From: Candidatus Pacearchaeota archaeon
GTDB taxonomy: Archaea > Nanobdellota > Nanobdellia > UBA10117 > JAFCGI01
DNA length: 40,754 nucleotides
NCBI GenBank assembly: GCA_017608235.1
Contig: JAFCGI010000011.1
Span: forward strand, 1 to 40,754
Reading direction: 5' to 3'
Below the pieces are notes generated by a model that saw nothing but the letters and a program-made list of their open reading frames with translations, did not search any database and had not been told where the DNA came from. The position numbers and the translations under genes are program-made. Shown piece by piece: positions 23,202-30,146 of this stretch; position 1 is the first letter of the stretch, and each line of letters begins with the position of its first letter.

Positions 23202-24869
23202 TTACCACAAACTTTTTTCTGACATAATTTGCTTTAAAGCAAAATTTATTTTATTCTGTTCTGTTTTAGTTATTCCATATAACTTATATACCCTCTTATC
23301 AAGTTCAGGAAGTAACTTTTTAAGATTCTGTTTTTTTATCTGCTTTACAATCTTAATTATTTCATTCTGTTGTTCCCTGTTTGCTTTCTTGATAGGAATT
23401 TTACCCAAGTAAACCTTATCTGTGTGCATTGTAAGTTTTGATTTGTTATAAACTGCATACATAAGATAGAAATTGATTAGTTTGGAATTTAGCAACCCAT
23501 AAATATATTCTAATTTGTAGGATTTATCTTTAAGAATAACATTACTTACTGTATCAAAATTTAGATTACCTTTATCATCTATGGCAGAAATAATCCCTGC
23601 TTCACTTGAAAAAATATTTTGAAGAATAATCTTGCTTTTTTGAAATTCCTCTAATTTTGAAGAATTGTTATTTAATTTATTTATATCTATAAAAAAACCA
23701 TTGGAATATGAAAATTTAGAAATATCATTTCCCTTGATTATAGGTATTCTGTTTTTGGCTTTTGTTTTTGAGATTATTTCAGCATTTGGACTTATTGAAA
23801 TTCCCCTGAATATATTTGCAATATCCTCTAAATTCTCCCCTTTAATTTTTTCTATTAAATCATAATAAGTCTTATCTTCAAACATCAAAAAAGTGTTATA
23901 TTTTTGGAATATTTTTTGAGGAACATAAAATTCATTGTTGTTGTCAAAAACTCTGATTAAAACCTCATTATTCCTTATCTGCTCTTTTTTGTTAGTTTTC
24001 TGGATAAATAAAACTATCTGCTCTCCTCTGACATCTTTAAAACAAGTTCCTAAATCAAAAATATGTAATATTTTGGAATTATTTAATAGAAACTCTCTTA
24101 ATCTTGAATATGAATTAACCCTAATTAATGTTTTTGGTAAAACAAAAGCCATTATTCCCCATTCTTTAAGAAGTTCGTAAGATTTTGCAATTACCAAAGA
24201 TGCCGCGTTTGTGCTTCCGTTTGCGATTTGAGAAAAGAAAGACTCGTTTATATCATAATCTCTTTTATTTTTTAAAGTTACATATGGGGGATTTCCGATT
24301 ATAAAATCAAAGCCACCATTATTAAGAATATTTGAAAAATATTTTTTCCAGTTAAATGCTTTTTTATCTATAAATTTATTTTCAACAATAGAATTTCCAA
24401 TTTTAATATTTTTCTCAAGTATATCTAATGAGTTTGAGTCTTGTCCATTTCTTAACCACAAATTTATTCTCGCTATCTTAGTTGCAGAATTATTTAAATC
24501 AACGCCATAAACATTATTTAGAGCATTTGGACTTATCTGTTTTAGGTAATTATATGCAGTTACTAAAAAGACCCCACATCCGCAAGTCGGATCTAAAATT
24601 TTAGAATCTTTTTTTATATTGAGAAAATTTATAATGTAATTAACTATTTCTTGGGGAGTGTAAAATTGCCCCAAATCTTTTTTTTCTTGTTCTCTTATTA
24701 GCTTCTCAAATAGAACTCCTAAAGTATCTTCTTTTATTTTTGTTAGTTGCTCTTGTTTGAGTCTCTTTACAACTTTATTTATTATTTTATCCTTATATGG
24801 CAAAGACTCCAAAGTATCCTTGCTTAAATAAAAATTCTCTTGCATTGGCGGAACTAAAACAGTATCCAT
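23202..24869 (-). CDS. N6-adenine DNA methyltransferase with C-terminal target recognition domain, 555 aa
   Basis: LGQFYTPQEIV, DPTCGCGVFLV (motif I) and IIGNPPYVTL (motif IV, N-P-P-Y) define a gamma-type N6-adenine methylase like HsdM, TaqI or type IIG enzymes. Residues 340-520 resemble a TaqI-like specificity domain with internal repeats. No nuclease domain is seen in this protein. Its ATG overlaps the stop of the small ribbon-helix-helix gene (TAATG). Two methylases of different chemistry in one operon suggest an asymmetric target or two combined systems. Confidence 0.85.
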   Translation of the reverse strand: MDTVLVPPMQENFYLSKDTLESLPYKDKIINKVVKRLKQEQLTKIKEDTLGVLFEKLIREQEKKDLGQFYTPQEIVNYIINFLNIKKDSKILDPTCGCGVFLVTAYNYLKQISPNALNNVYGVDLNNSATKIARINLWLRNGQDSNSLDILEKNIKIGNSIVENKFIDKKAFNWKKYFSNILNNGGFDFIIGNPPYVTLKNKRDYDINESFFSQIANGSTNAASLVIAKSYELLKEWGIMAFVLPKTLIRVNSYSRLREFLLNNSKILHIFDLGTCFKDVRGEQIVLFIQKTNKKEQIRNNEVLIRVFDNNNEFYVPQKIFQKYNTFLMFEDKTYYDLIEKIKGENLEDIANIFRGISISPNAEIISKTKAKNRIPIIKGNDISKFSYSNGFFIDINKLNNNSSKLEEFQKSKIILQNIFSSEAGIISAIDDKGNLNFDTVSNVILKDKSYKLEYIYGLLNSKLINFYLMYAVYNKSKLTMHTDKVYLGKIPIKKANREQQNEIIKIVKQIKKQNLKKLLPELDKRVYKLYGITKTEQNKINFALKQIMSEKSLW

Positions 24870-25015
24870 TATTTAACCTCTTTTTTAACTTCTTTTTCCA
24901 TATAATTTTGAAATTGCTTTGAAACAATCCATCCTTTTTTATCGCACTGCTCTTTAAATTTATCATAAATTTCAGAATCCACAAATAAAGTTACTCTTTT
25001 TTTACCCATCATCAT
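24869..25015 (-). CDS. Small ribbon-helix-helix-like controller, 48 aa
   Basis: Three ATG codons open the frame (25015, 25012, 25009), followed by KKRVTLFVDSEIYDKFKEQC, a beta strand then helix typical of ribbon-helix-helix repressors. It is the first gene of the operon, and a perfect 20-bp palindrome lies between it and its TATA box. This is the arrangement of a controller protein that limits restriction-modification expression. Its stop overlaps the methylase start. Confidence 0.7.
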   Translation of the reverse strand: MMMGKKRVTLFVDSEIYDKFKEQCDKKGWIVSKQFQNYMEKEVKKEVK

Positions 25016-25019
25016 CCCC

Positions 25020-25039
25020 TTTATGTAAGCTTACATAAA
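25020..25039. promoter_or_regulatory. Perfect 20-bp palindromic operator
   Basis: TTTATGTAAGCTTACATAAA is fully palindromic. The minus-strand TATA box (ATTTATATAG, 25055-25064) puts the expected transcription start near 25034, inside the palindrome, so a bound dimer would block initiation. Likely site for the adjacent ribbon-helix-helix protein. Confidence 0.7.
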
Positions 25040-25313
25040 ATTATTAACTCCTTTCTATATAAATCTTACGCACACTTGTCTAGTGGTAAGTGTAAAAGAC
25101 GCCCCTAAATGTTCTTTTCAGAAAAGAACCAAAACAAGACGCCCCTTCTATCTTCTTTTTTTAGAAAAAAGAAGCAAAAAATCTGACGCCCCTCTCTCGT
25201 CCTTCGGACATATTCACTCGCCTTCGACTCGAATTATCAGTAATCCAAAAACTCTAAAATTTTGCCTTCGGCATCGTTGCACTAAATTTTAGGTCTTCCC
25301 TTTGGTCAGACGA

Positions 25314-25403
25314 ATATAACAAGGATTAACCGACTACGAAGTCTTGCAGACTTCTCCGTCCAAATCGTGCTACGCACGACTTCGGTTAATCCTGATGTTA
25401 TGC
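25314..25403 (+). repeat. attC-like site B (end of cassette 2)
   Basis: ATATAAC opens, GTTATGC closes. Inner arms AGGATTAACCGA and TCGGTTAATCCT match perfectly over 12 bp, with two extra bases on the 3' side. Hairpins GAAGTC-TTGCA-GACTTC and TCGTGC-TAC-GCACGA lie inside. The upstream TTTTGCCTTCGGCATCGTTGCACTAAA-like block (25259 on) recurs before site E. Confidence 0.85.
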
Positions 25404-25479
25404 TCAATTCGGGCTGGCTCGCTCTCCGTGACTTTTAATTTTAACAACTTTTATAAACGATTTTAAATAAACTGATTAT

Positions 25480-26661
25480 ATGGCTGCGACTCTTAGAGCA
25501 AATCTTTGGAAAATATATCTTTTCAAATTTTTTGTTAGTTTCCATTTCATTGCTGGAGTACTAGTTCCTTTTTTTATAGATTGGGGCGGTATAAACTTTA
25601 CGCAGATAATGATTTTACAATCTTGGTTTATGCTTTGGATTTTTCTTTTAGAAATCCCTACTGGAACTGTTGCTGATTATTTAGGCAGGAAACACTCTCT
25701 TGTTTTAGCATGTGGTGTAAATACAATAGCTGCTTTCATATATGCAAGTATGCCTAATTTTTACATTTTCTTGCTTGGTGAATTTTTATGGGCAATGTCA
25801 GCTGCATTATTGTCCGGTGCAGACGAAGCATTTGTTTATGATACTCTGAAAAAAATTAATGAAACAAAAAAATCAAAACAGATTTTTGGTAGAATAGAAA
25901 GCTTTGGTTTGGCTGGCATTATGATTGGTGCACCTATTGGTAGTTTTATTGCAGATCAATTTGGTTTAAGAGCACCAATGTTATTATTAATTGTTCCATT
26001 TAGCATAGCTTTTCTTATTGCTCTAACTTTTAAAGAACCTAAAACTACTCAAAAAATAGAATCAAAACGATATATTAATATATTAAAAGACGGCGTAAAA
26101 TTTTTTTATAGGAACAGAGTTCTGAAAATTTTGGCTATAGATATGATTTTTATAGCATCTATTGCCTACTTTATGATCTGGTTATACCAGCCAATGTTAA
26201 AACAAGCAGGTATAAATATTGCTTACTTTGGTATAGTTCATGCGGCGTTTGTGGTAAGCCAGATATTAATTATAAATAATTACCAGAGACTTGAAAAAAT
26301 ATTTGGATCAAAAAAACGATTGATTTTCTTTAGCGCAGCAATAACAGGGGTTATGTTTATTATTGGTGGTTTAACAACATTTATTCCTTTAGTTTTACTA
26401 GCTATAATACTTAGTGGTGGCTTTGGCTTATCAAGAAGACCCCTTTTTGTAAGTTATATGAACAAATATATTCCATCACCAAAAAGAGCAACTGTACTTT
26501 CAACAATTTCCATGATTAGAAGATTTGCTCTTGTTATCATAAACCCAGCAGTTGGATTACTAGTAGACTGGTCATTAAATTATACATTAATAATCTTAGG
26601 AGTCGCAGCCATTGTTTTTTCACTAATATCTAAAGTAGAAGAAAGCCATCTGATAGATTAA
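25480..26661 (+). CDS. MFS transporter (cassette 3), 393 aa
   Basis: About 11-12 membrane helices are visible. The loop after helix 2 reads GTVADYLGRKHSLVL, the major facilitator G-x3-D-x2-G-R-K signature, and a duplicate six-helix pattern follows. A charged cytoplasmic loop near residues 185-205 separates the halves. Probably a drug or small-molecule efflux pump; the substrate is unknown. TATA-like CTTTTATAAAC (about 25448-25458) lies about 27 bases upstream, so the gene has its own leaderless promoter inside the cassette. Confidence 0.85.
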   Translation: MAATLRANLWKIYLFKFFVSFHFIAGVLVPFFIDWGGINFTQIMILQSWFMLWIFLLEIPTGTVADYLGRKHSLVLACGVNTIAAFIYASMPNFYIFLLGEFLWAMSAALLSGADEAFVYDTLKKINETKKSKQIFGRIESFGLAGIMIGAPIGSFIADQFGLRAPMLLLIVPFSIAFLIALTFKEPKTTQKIESKRYINILKDGVKFFYRNRVLKILAIDMIFIASIAYFMIWLYQPMLKQAGINIAYFGIVHAAFVVSQILIINNYQRLEKIFGSKKRLIFFSAAITGVMFIIGGLTTFIPLVLLAIILSGGFGLSRRPLFVSYMNKYIPSPKRATVLSTISMIRRFALVIINPAVGLLVDWSLNYTLIILGVAAIVFSLISKVEESHLID

Positions 26662-26783
26662 GCTGAAATTTTCTTAAAATCGCTCGCGCCCCGAACTCTT
26701 CGTCGCTAACGCTCCTCGCCTTCGCTCCACTTCGTTCCGCTCGACCACGTTGCACTCTCACTTCGCTTCGCTACGTTCGGGTC
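26662..26783. other. GC-rich pre-attC block of cassette 3
   Basis: No gene. From about 26684 the sequence is GC-rich with repeated CTTCG/CGCT words (CTCGACCACGTTGCACTCTC at about 26738). It is related to the blocks before sites A and F. Only a weak TTCGGGC/GCCCCGAA inverted match to the cassette head is present, unlike the clear arms of most other cassettes. Confidence 0.6.
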
Positions 26784-26877
26784 GACTAACAGCGATTAAG
26801 AGGTTACGCTCGGTTGCACCTCGCTCCGTCCAAATTTCGCCTATCGGCGAAACTTCGGTTAATGCGATATGTTAGTT
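26784..26877 (+). repeat. attC-like site C (end of cassette 3)
   Basis: GACTAAC opens and GTTAGTT closes. Inner arms are imperfect (GCGATTAAGAGG against CGGTTAATGCG). The inner hairpin TTTCGCC-TAT-CGGCGAAA and the TTGCA word are conserved. The left arm would pair perfectly with the right arm of site D, hinting at exchange between sites. Confidence 0.75.
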
Positions 26878-26908
26878 TCAATTATTTTCAAGGGCTAAAG
26901 ACGGAGGA

Positions 26909-27411
26909 GGGCAGTTTTTCTTTTCGTTAATTTTATAAACTTGGATTTATATTTATTAAAATATGTCTGGAATAAGTGAAGAATTACATACGGGAGAAAA
27001 AATAGATAAAGAATTTGGTATTCATCCTTTGGAATACCTTGGGATTTATATTCTTGGTGGAATATTAATTTTAACAATAGTGGGTGCGATTATAGGTATT
27101 CCATTAATTATCATTGCTGAATTTGTAAGACGAGGTCATAAATACTATCTTACTGATAAAAGAGTTATCCATCAATTTACCTTTTTATCGAGAAAAACTT
27201 CTACTGTGTTTTATGATAAAATTCAAGATGTTCATTTTACCCAAGGAATAATTGAAAGAATCTTTGGTTTAGGTGAAGTTCATGTCAACACAGCGGGAAC
27301 ACATTTGGTTGAGATAGTCTTTAAGGGTGTTCAAAACCCAGTTAATGTTAAAAGAATGATAGAACATCATATGATAAAAAAGAAAAAATAATATTACAAG
27401 AAAAACTGCCC
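26909..27411. repeat. Payload-bracketing inverted repeat, cassette 4 (14 bp, perfect)
   Basis: GGGCAGTTTTTCTT (26909-26922) and AAGAAAAACTGCCC (27398-27411) are exact reverse complements. They enclose the PH-domain gene and its promoter; the right arm starts seven bases after the stop codon. Confidence 0.9.
26963..27391 (+). CDS. Bacterial-PH (bPH_2/DUF304-like) membrane protein, cassette 4, 142 aa
   Basis: Two closely spaced hydrophobic stretches (about residues 24-52) form a membrane hairpin. Then GHKYYLTDKRVIHQFTFLS, VFYDKIQDVHFTQGIIERIFG and LGEVHVNTAG follow, the conserved signature of YdbT/YdbS-type PH-like domains. The role is probably membrane- or lipid-associated. A TATA-like TTTTATAAAC near 26930-26939 lies about 28 bases before the ATG, giving a leaderless transcript. 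Confidence 0.8.
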   Translation: MSGISEELHTGEKIDKEFGIHPLEYLGIYILGGILILTIVGAIIGIPLIIIAEFVRRGHKYYLTDKRVIHQFTFLSRKTSTVFYDKIQDVHFTQGIIERIFGLGEVHVNTAGTHLVEIVFKGVQNPVNVKRMIEHHMIKKKK

Positions 27412-27536
27412 TTTAATTCTTGTTCTTGATTTATCGCATTCGCTCATTGGATAGACCGCCCTTGAAAATAACTCTTCGGGATTTTTTGCTTCGCAAAAAA
27501 CCGTCTTGCAGACTATGGCTCGGTCTTAGCAGATGC
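27412..27536. other. Pre-attC block of cassette 4
   Basis: No gene. The segment 27464-27527 (CTCTTCGG, then TTTTTTGCTTCGCAAAAAA hairpin, CCGTCTTGCAGACTATGGCT) is nearly identical to 36046-36110 before site G. Confidence 0.7.
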
Positions 27537-27627
27537 GTATAACAGCGATTAAGAGGTAAATTTTCTTGCAGAAAATTTCCCAAAATTTTGCCTACGGCAA
27601 AACTTCTCTTAATCGCATACGTTAAAT
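27537..27627 (+). repeat. attC-like site D (end of cassette 4)
   Basis: GTATAAC opens and GTTAAAT closes, an exact GTTRRRY match. Inner arms GCGATTAAGAG and CTCTTAATCGC are perfect over 11 bp with extra bases on the 3' side. Hairpins AAATTTTC-TTGCA-GAAAATTT and TTTTGCC-TAC-GGCAAAA are inside. Confidence 0.85.
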
Positions 27628-27689
27628 CCAATAGCCAAAAACCTTAATCCACCAAACCGCCCGCCCTTAAATTGGGAGAGGTTGCCCGC

Positions 27690-27799
27690 GTCCCTGCGGG
27701 ACAGATAGTTTCGGCTTTGTCTCAAAATTTATAGGGGGCGTCAGTGCTTCGCACATATAGTCTTTTTCTGAGAAAAAGAGATTTTATTAGGGGAGTCTT
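27690..27799 (+). repeat. Cassette-head hairpin modules in cassette 5
   Basis: GTCCC-TGC-GGGAC-AGATAG occurs at 27690-27708. The full module follows at 27744-27799: GTGC-TTC-GCAC, ATATAG, TCTTTTTCTGAGAAAAAGA, ATTTTATTAG and a GGGGAGTCTT arm. This copy is about 90% identical to the head of cassette 2. Confidence 0.8.
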
Positions 27800-27815
27800 T
27801 ATTTATTCACAAGAA

Positions 27816-28019
27816 TTATTTTTTCATTCTTTTTTTCAAAATATTTACGTTCTTTTCATGGTGTAAATCTTCAACAATTTGTTTAAAATTAGGTTGTTTT
27901 ACTTGTAATGATTTTGATTTTGTGAAACGATAATTTACAAGATTATTCCTCTTGGATAAATCAATCAACTTCTTCTTCCAATATTCAGATTTCTTATTGA
28001 TTAATTGTTTAGTGTCCAT
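27816..28019 (-). CDS. N-terminal fragment of a DUF4011-type helicase-like protein, 67 aa
   Basis: WKKKLIDLSKRNNLVNYR matches the start of DUF4011 domains, which begin very large helicase/nuclease-like proteins often linked to defence. Here the frame ends after 67 residues close to the bracketing repeat, so it is either a truncated remnant or a small separate protein. GGAG in the end of the HEPN gene supports its translation. Confidence 0.55.
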   Translation of the reverse strand: MDTKQLINKKSEYWKKKLIDLSKRNNLVNYRFTKSKSLQVKQPNFKQIVEDLHHEKNVNILKKRMKK

Positions 28020-28023
28020 TTAT

Positions 28024-28506
28024 TTATCTCCTCTTGGTTGTTGCCTTTTGAAATTTATCTCTAATTTCATTGACTTTCTTTTCATTTAATTTGATAAGAA
28101 CAGATTTACATTTAACCAGAAATTCAGGAGCTTTCTGAACCATCTTATTGTATTGCTCAACTGGAACAGTTCTGTCTATATAATATTGAGAATCAACTCT
28201 TGCTTTCAAAGAGTCTTCAGTAAAATCTAATTCTTTTTCTTCAAAAAATTCCTTTAGAAATCTTTTTGCAAACTCAATAGTACAAGAGTGAATCTTGCAT
28301 TTTACACCTAATTTCATTAAGACAGCATATAATGAAAAATAAATTGTGTAATATGCAGTTGAAATTTTCCAATCTTTAATAATGTTCACTCGCATTGATT
28401 CAAGTGCTTCTTCTGCTTTCTTTAAGTAAGCATTTGCCAAATCAGAGTTCGGCTCAATCAAACTTAATCCTTCTCTCTTTCCTGCACACCATTTGATTTT
28501 ATCCAT
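28024..28506 (-). CDS. HEPN-domain protein of an HEPN/MNT pair, 160 aa
   Basis: LANAYLKKAEEALESMRV, a DWKISTAYYTIYFSLYAVL helix and ARVDSQYYID follow the PF05168-type HEPN pattern. A clear R-x4-6-H RNase motif is not visible, so toxicity may depend on a different residue set or be absent. The start overlaps the end of the MNT gene by eight bases, the usual layout of HEPN/MNT modules, in which the nucleotidyltransferase neutralises the HEPN protein by AMPylation. Confidence 0.75.
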   Translation of the reverse strand: MDKIKWCAGKREGLSLIEPNSDLANAYLKKAEEALESMRVNIIKDWKISTAYYTIYFSLYAVLMKLGVKCKIHSCTIEFAKRFLKEFFEEKELDFTEDSLKARVDSQYYIDRTVPVEQYNKMVQKAPEFLVKCKSVLIKLNEKKVNEIRDKFQKATTKRR

Positions 28507-29089
28507 TTTTGAAGACCCTTTGTATAAATTGTTCTACATTTAGAAAAACCACATGATTTTTTAAAACTTCTTTCAGGAGAATATCTTTTGTTAGATTTTT
28601 TTCAAAAATTTTTGGAGAGTAACATTTAATGCTTACGTCTATTCCCAAATTTTTTGAAACTTTTTTTATTTCATCATTATTATAACTTCCTGCAACAAAA
28701 ATATCTAAATCAGAACCTTCCTTTTCCAATCCTTTAACATAACTTCCAAATATTATTCCTATTCCCTTGATGTGAGGAGCTATTTTTTCTATAATTTCTT
28801 TAATCAAGAGTTTCTTTTCCAGAAATGCAATTGCCTTATATTGCTCTACAAAAACAAGATACCTCTTAGTAAATTCGCTTGGATTTAACTTAAATGTTTT
28901 AATCTTACCTTTAGTCTTTGATTCTATAATTCCCTTGTCTTCCAAATCCTCAAGAATAAGCTGTGCTGTTCTTGGGCTTATTTTTAGCAATTTTTCAACT
29001 TCCCGAACATAATATTCTCTAGTAAAATCATTCGTAAATAGGGATAATACTTGCAATGTGTTTTCCGTAATCTTAATCTTTTTATACAT
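28499..29089 (-). CDS. Winged-helix/MNT nucleotidyltransferase antitoxin-like protein, 196 aa
   Basis: Residues 1-75 form a winged helix (YYVREVEKLLKISPRTAQLI, then EDLEDKGIIESKT). Residues 100-190 form a minimal nucleotidyltransferase with GIIFGSYVKGLEKEGSDLDI, the G-S-x9-D-x-D catalytic motif. The ATG at 29089 is chosen because minus-strand TTTTATATAGT (about 29111-29122) is 28 bases upstream; the longer frame to 29137 overlaps this promoter. Likely represses its own operon and modifies the HEPN partner. Confidence 0.8.
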   Translation of the reverse strand: MYKKIKITENTLQVLSLFTNDFTREYYVREVEKLLKISPRTAQLILEDLEDKGIIESKTKGKIKTFKLNPSEFTKRYLVFVEQYKAIAFLEKKLLIKEIIEKIAPHIKGIGIIFGSYVKGLEKEGSDLDIFVAGSYNNDEIKKVSKNLGIDVSIKCYSPKIFEKNLTKDILLKEVLKNHVVFLNVEQFIQRVFKNG

Positions 29090-29370
29090 ATGTATAATTA
29101 ATAATACAATTACTATATAAAACTTTTGGTTGTTCAAAAAATAACAAACGACGCCCCTAAATGTTCTTTTCAGAAAAGAGCCAAAACAAGACGCTCCTTC
29201 TATTTTCTTTTTTTAAGAAAAAAAGAAACAAAAAAAGCACGCGTCTCTCTAATACATTGCCCACCCAAAAAATATTATTCCAAATCATAAAAATGGCATT
29301 CTCAAAAACTTTGATTTTTTGCCTTCTGCATCGTTGCACTAAAAATCAATCCCTCCAAGTATTTGGGAGA

Positions 29371-29460
29371 AGCTAACAGCGATTAAGCGGTTACGAAGTC
29401 TTGCAGACTTCTCCATCCAAATTCGCCTACGGCGAACTTCGGTTAATCCTGATGTTAAAC
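29371..29460 (+). repeat. attC-like site E (end of cassette 5)
   Basis: AGCTAAC opens and GTTAAAC closes (exact GTTRRRY). Hairpins GAAGTC-TTGCA-GACTTC and TTCGCC-TAC-GGCGAA are inside. Inner arms are imperfect (GATTAAGCGG against CGGTTAATCC). Its right half is almost the same as that of site B, while its left end resembles C and D. Confidence 0.8.
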
Positions 29461-29555
29461 TCAATAATTTTTAGTGGCTAAAAGTAGATAGAGGGGACAT
29501 TTCTAAACGAAGAATTTAACAAACGAGGGGGTTCTGTCTTTATAATATACAAATG

Positions 29556-30146
29556 CTATTTTTCTATTGATATCTCTATTGTATCTAAAAAATCTGTAAC
29601 TTTAGCTTCCAACAGATCTTTAAGTGATACATCTTTCAATGCACTTTTTATTGAATAAATGTAAATCAGTCGCATGAACCAACCATGAGTGATACACAAA
29701 ATAGTATCATAATCTAATCCTTTAACATAATTTAAAAAATCTAAAAATCTTATTTTTACCGCTTCAAAATTTTCTGAATAACACGAATTGTAAAACTGTG
29801 TCAATATTTTTGTTCTAAGATTATTAAAATCAACAATATCTTCTTGGTTAATAATTCCTTTAATAAAATTAACTTCATTTAATAATGAAGATGACTCAAA
29901 ATTAATATGGGTAATTTCGTTAACTATTTGTGCTGTTTCAATTCCTCTGTTTTGATTTGAACAAATTACAAAATTGACATCAGATAAACATTTTTTATAT
30001 TTTAAAAACGATTTAGTTTTTTCTTTATTAATTTTAGGATTAACTTTTTTAGTTAATAAGTTTTCAAATTCATCAAAATCTAGTTTGGAATAATCTTTAT
30101 ATTTATCTTCTAAATATCCATGTCTCATAAAAATTATTTTTTTCAT
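29556..30146 (-). CDS. Histidine-phosphatase superfamily protein, 196 aa
   Basis: IFMRHGYLED carries the catalytic RHG motif, and SNQNRGIETAQIV plus ITHGWFMRL supply the second Arg and His. This is the phosphoglycerate-mutase-like phosphatase fold. It overlaps the PEP-synthase-like gene by four bases (ATGA), so one transcript gives both proteins. Pairing a phosphotransferase with a phosphatase suggests a phosphorylation cycle on one small molecule or protein; this is inference. Confidence 0.8.
   Translation of the reverse strand: MKKIIFMRHGYLEDKYKDYSKLDFDEFENLLTKKVNPKINKEKTKSFLKYKKCLSDVNFVICSNQNRGIETAQIVNEITHINFESSSLLNEVNFIKGIINQEDIVDFNNLRTKILTQFYNSCYSENFEAVKIRFLDFLNYVKGLDYDTILCITHGWFMRLIYIYSIKSALKDVSLKDLLEAKVTDFLDTIEISIEK

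Larger units (their letters stand above)
19930..25198. repeat. Payload-bracketing inverted repeats, cassette 2 (16 bp outer, 10 bp inner)
   Basis: Outer arms GAGAGAGGGGCGTCAG (19930-19945) and CTGACGCCCCTCTCTC (25183-25198) are exact reverse complements. Inner arms GGGGCGTCTT (19994-20003) and AAGACGCCCC (25096-25105) are also exact. A further AAGACGCCCC lies at 25136-25145. Hairpins such as GTTCTTTTCAGAAAAGAAC sit between inner and outer arms. The block encloses the whole six-gene restriction-modification operon. Confidence 0.9.
27735..29157. repeat. Payload-bracketing inverted repeat, cassette 5 (8 bp exact, longer imperfect)
   Basis: GGGGCGTC (27735-27742) and GACGCCCC (29150-29157) face each other around the HEPN/MNT genes. 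The right side continues to about 29250 with the same hairpins and words as the right side of cassette 2, slightly diverged (for example AAGACGCTCC for AAGACGCCCC). Confidence 0.75.
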
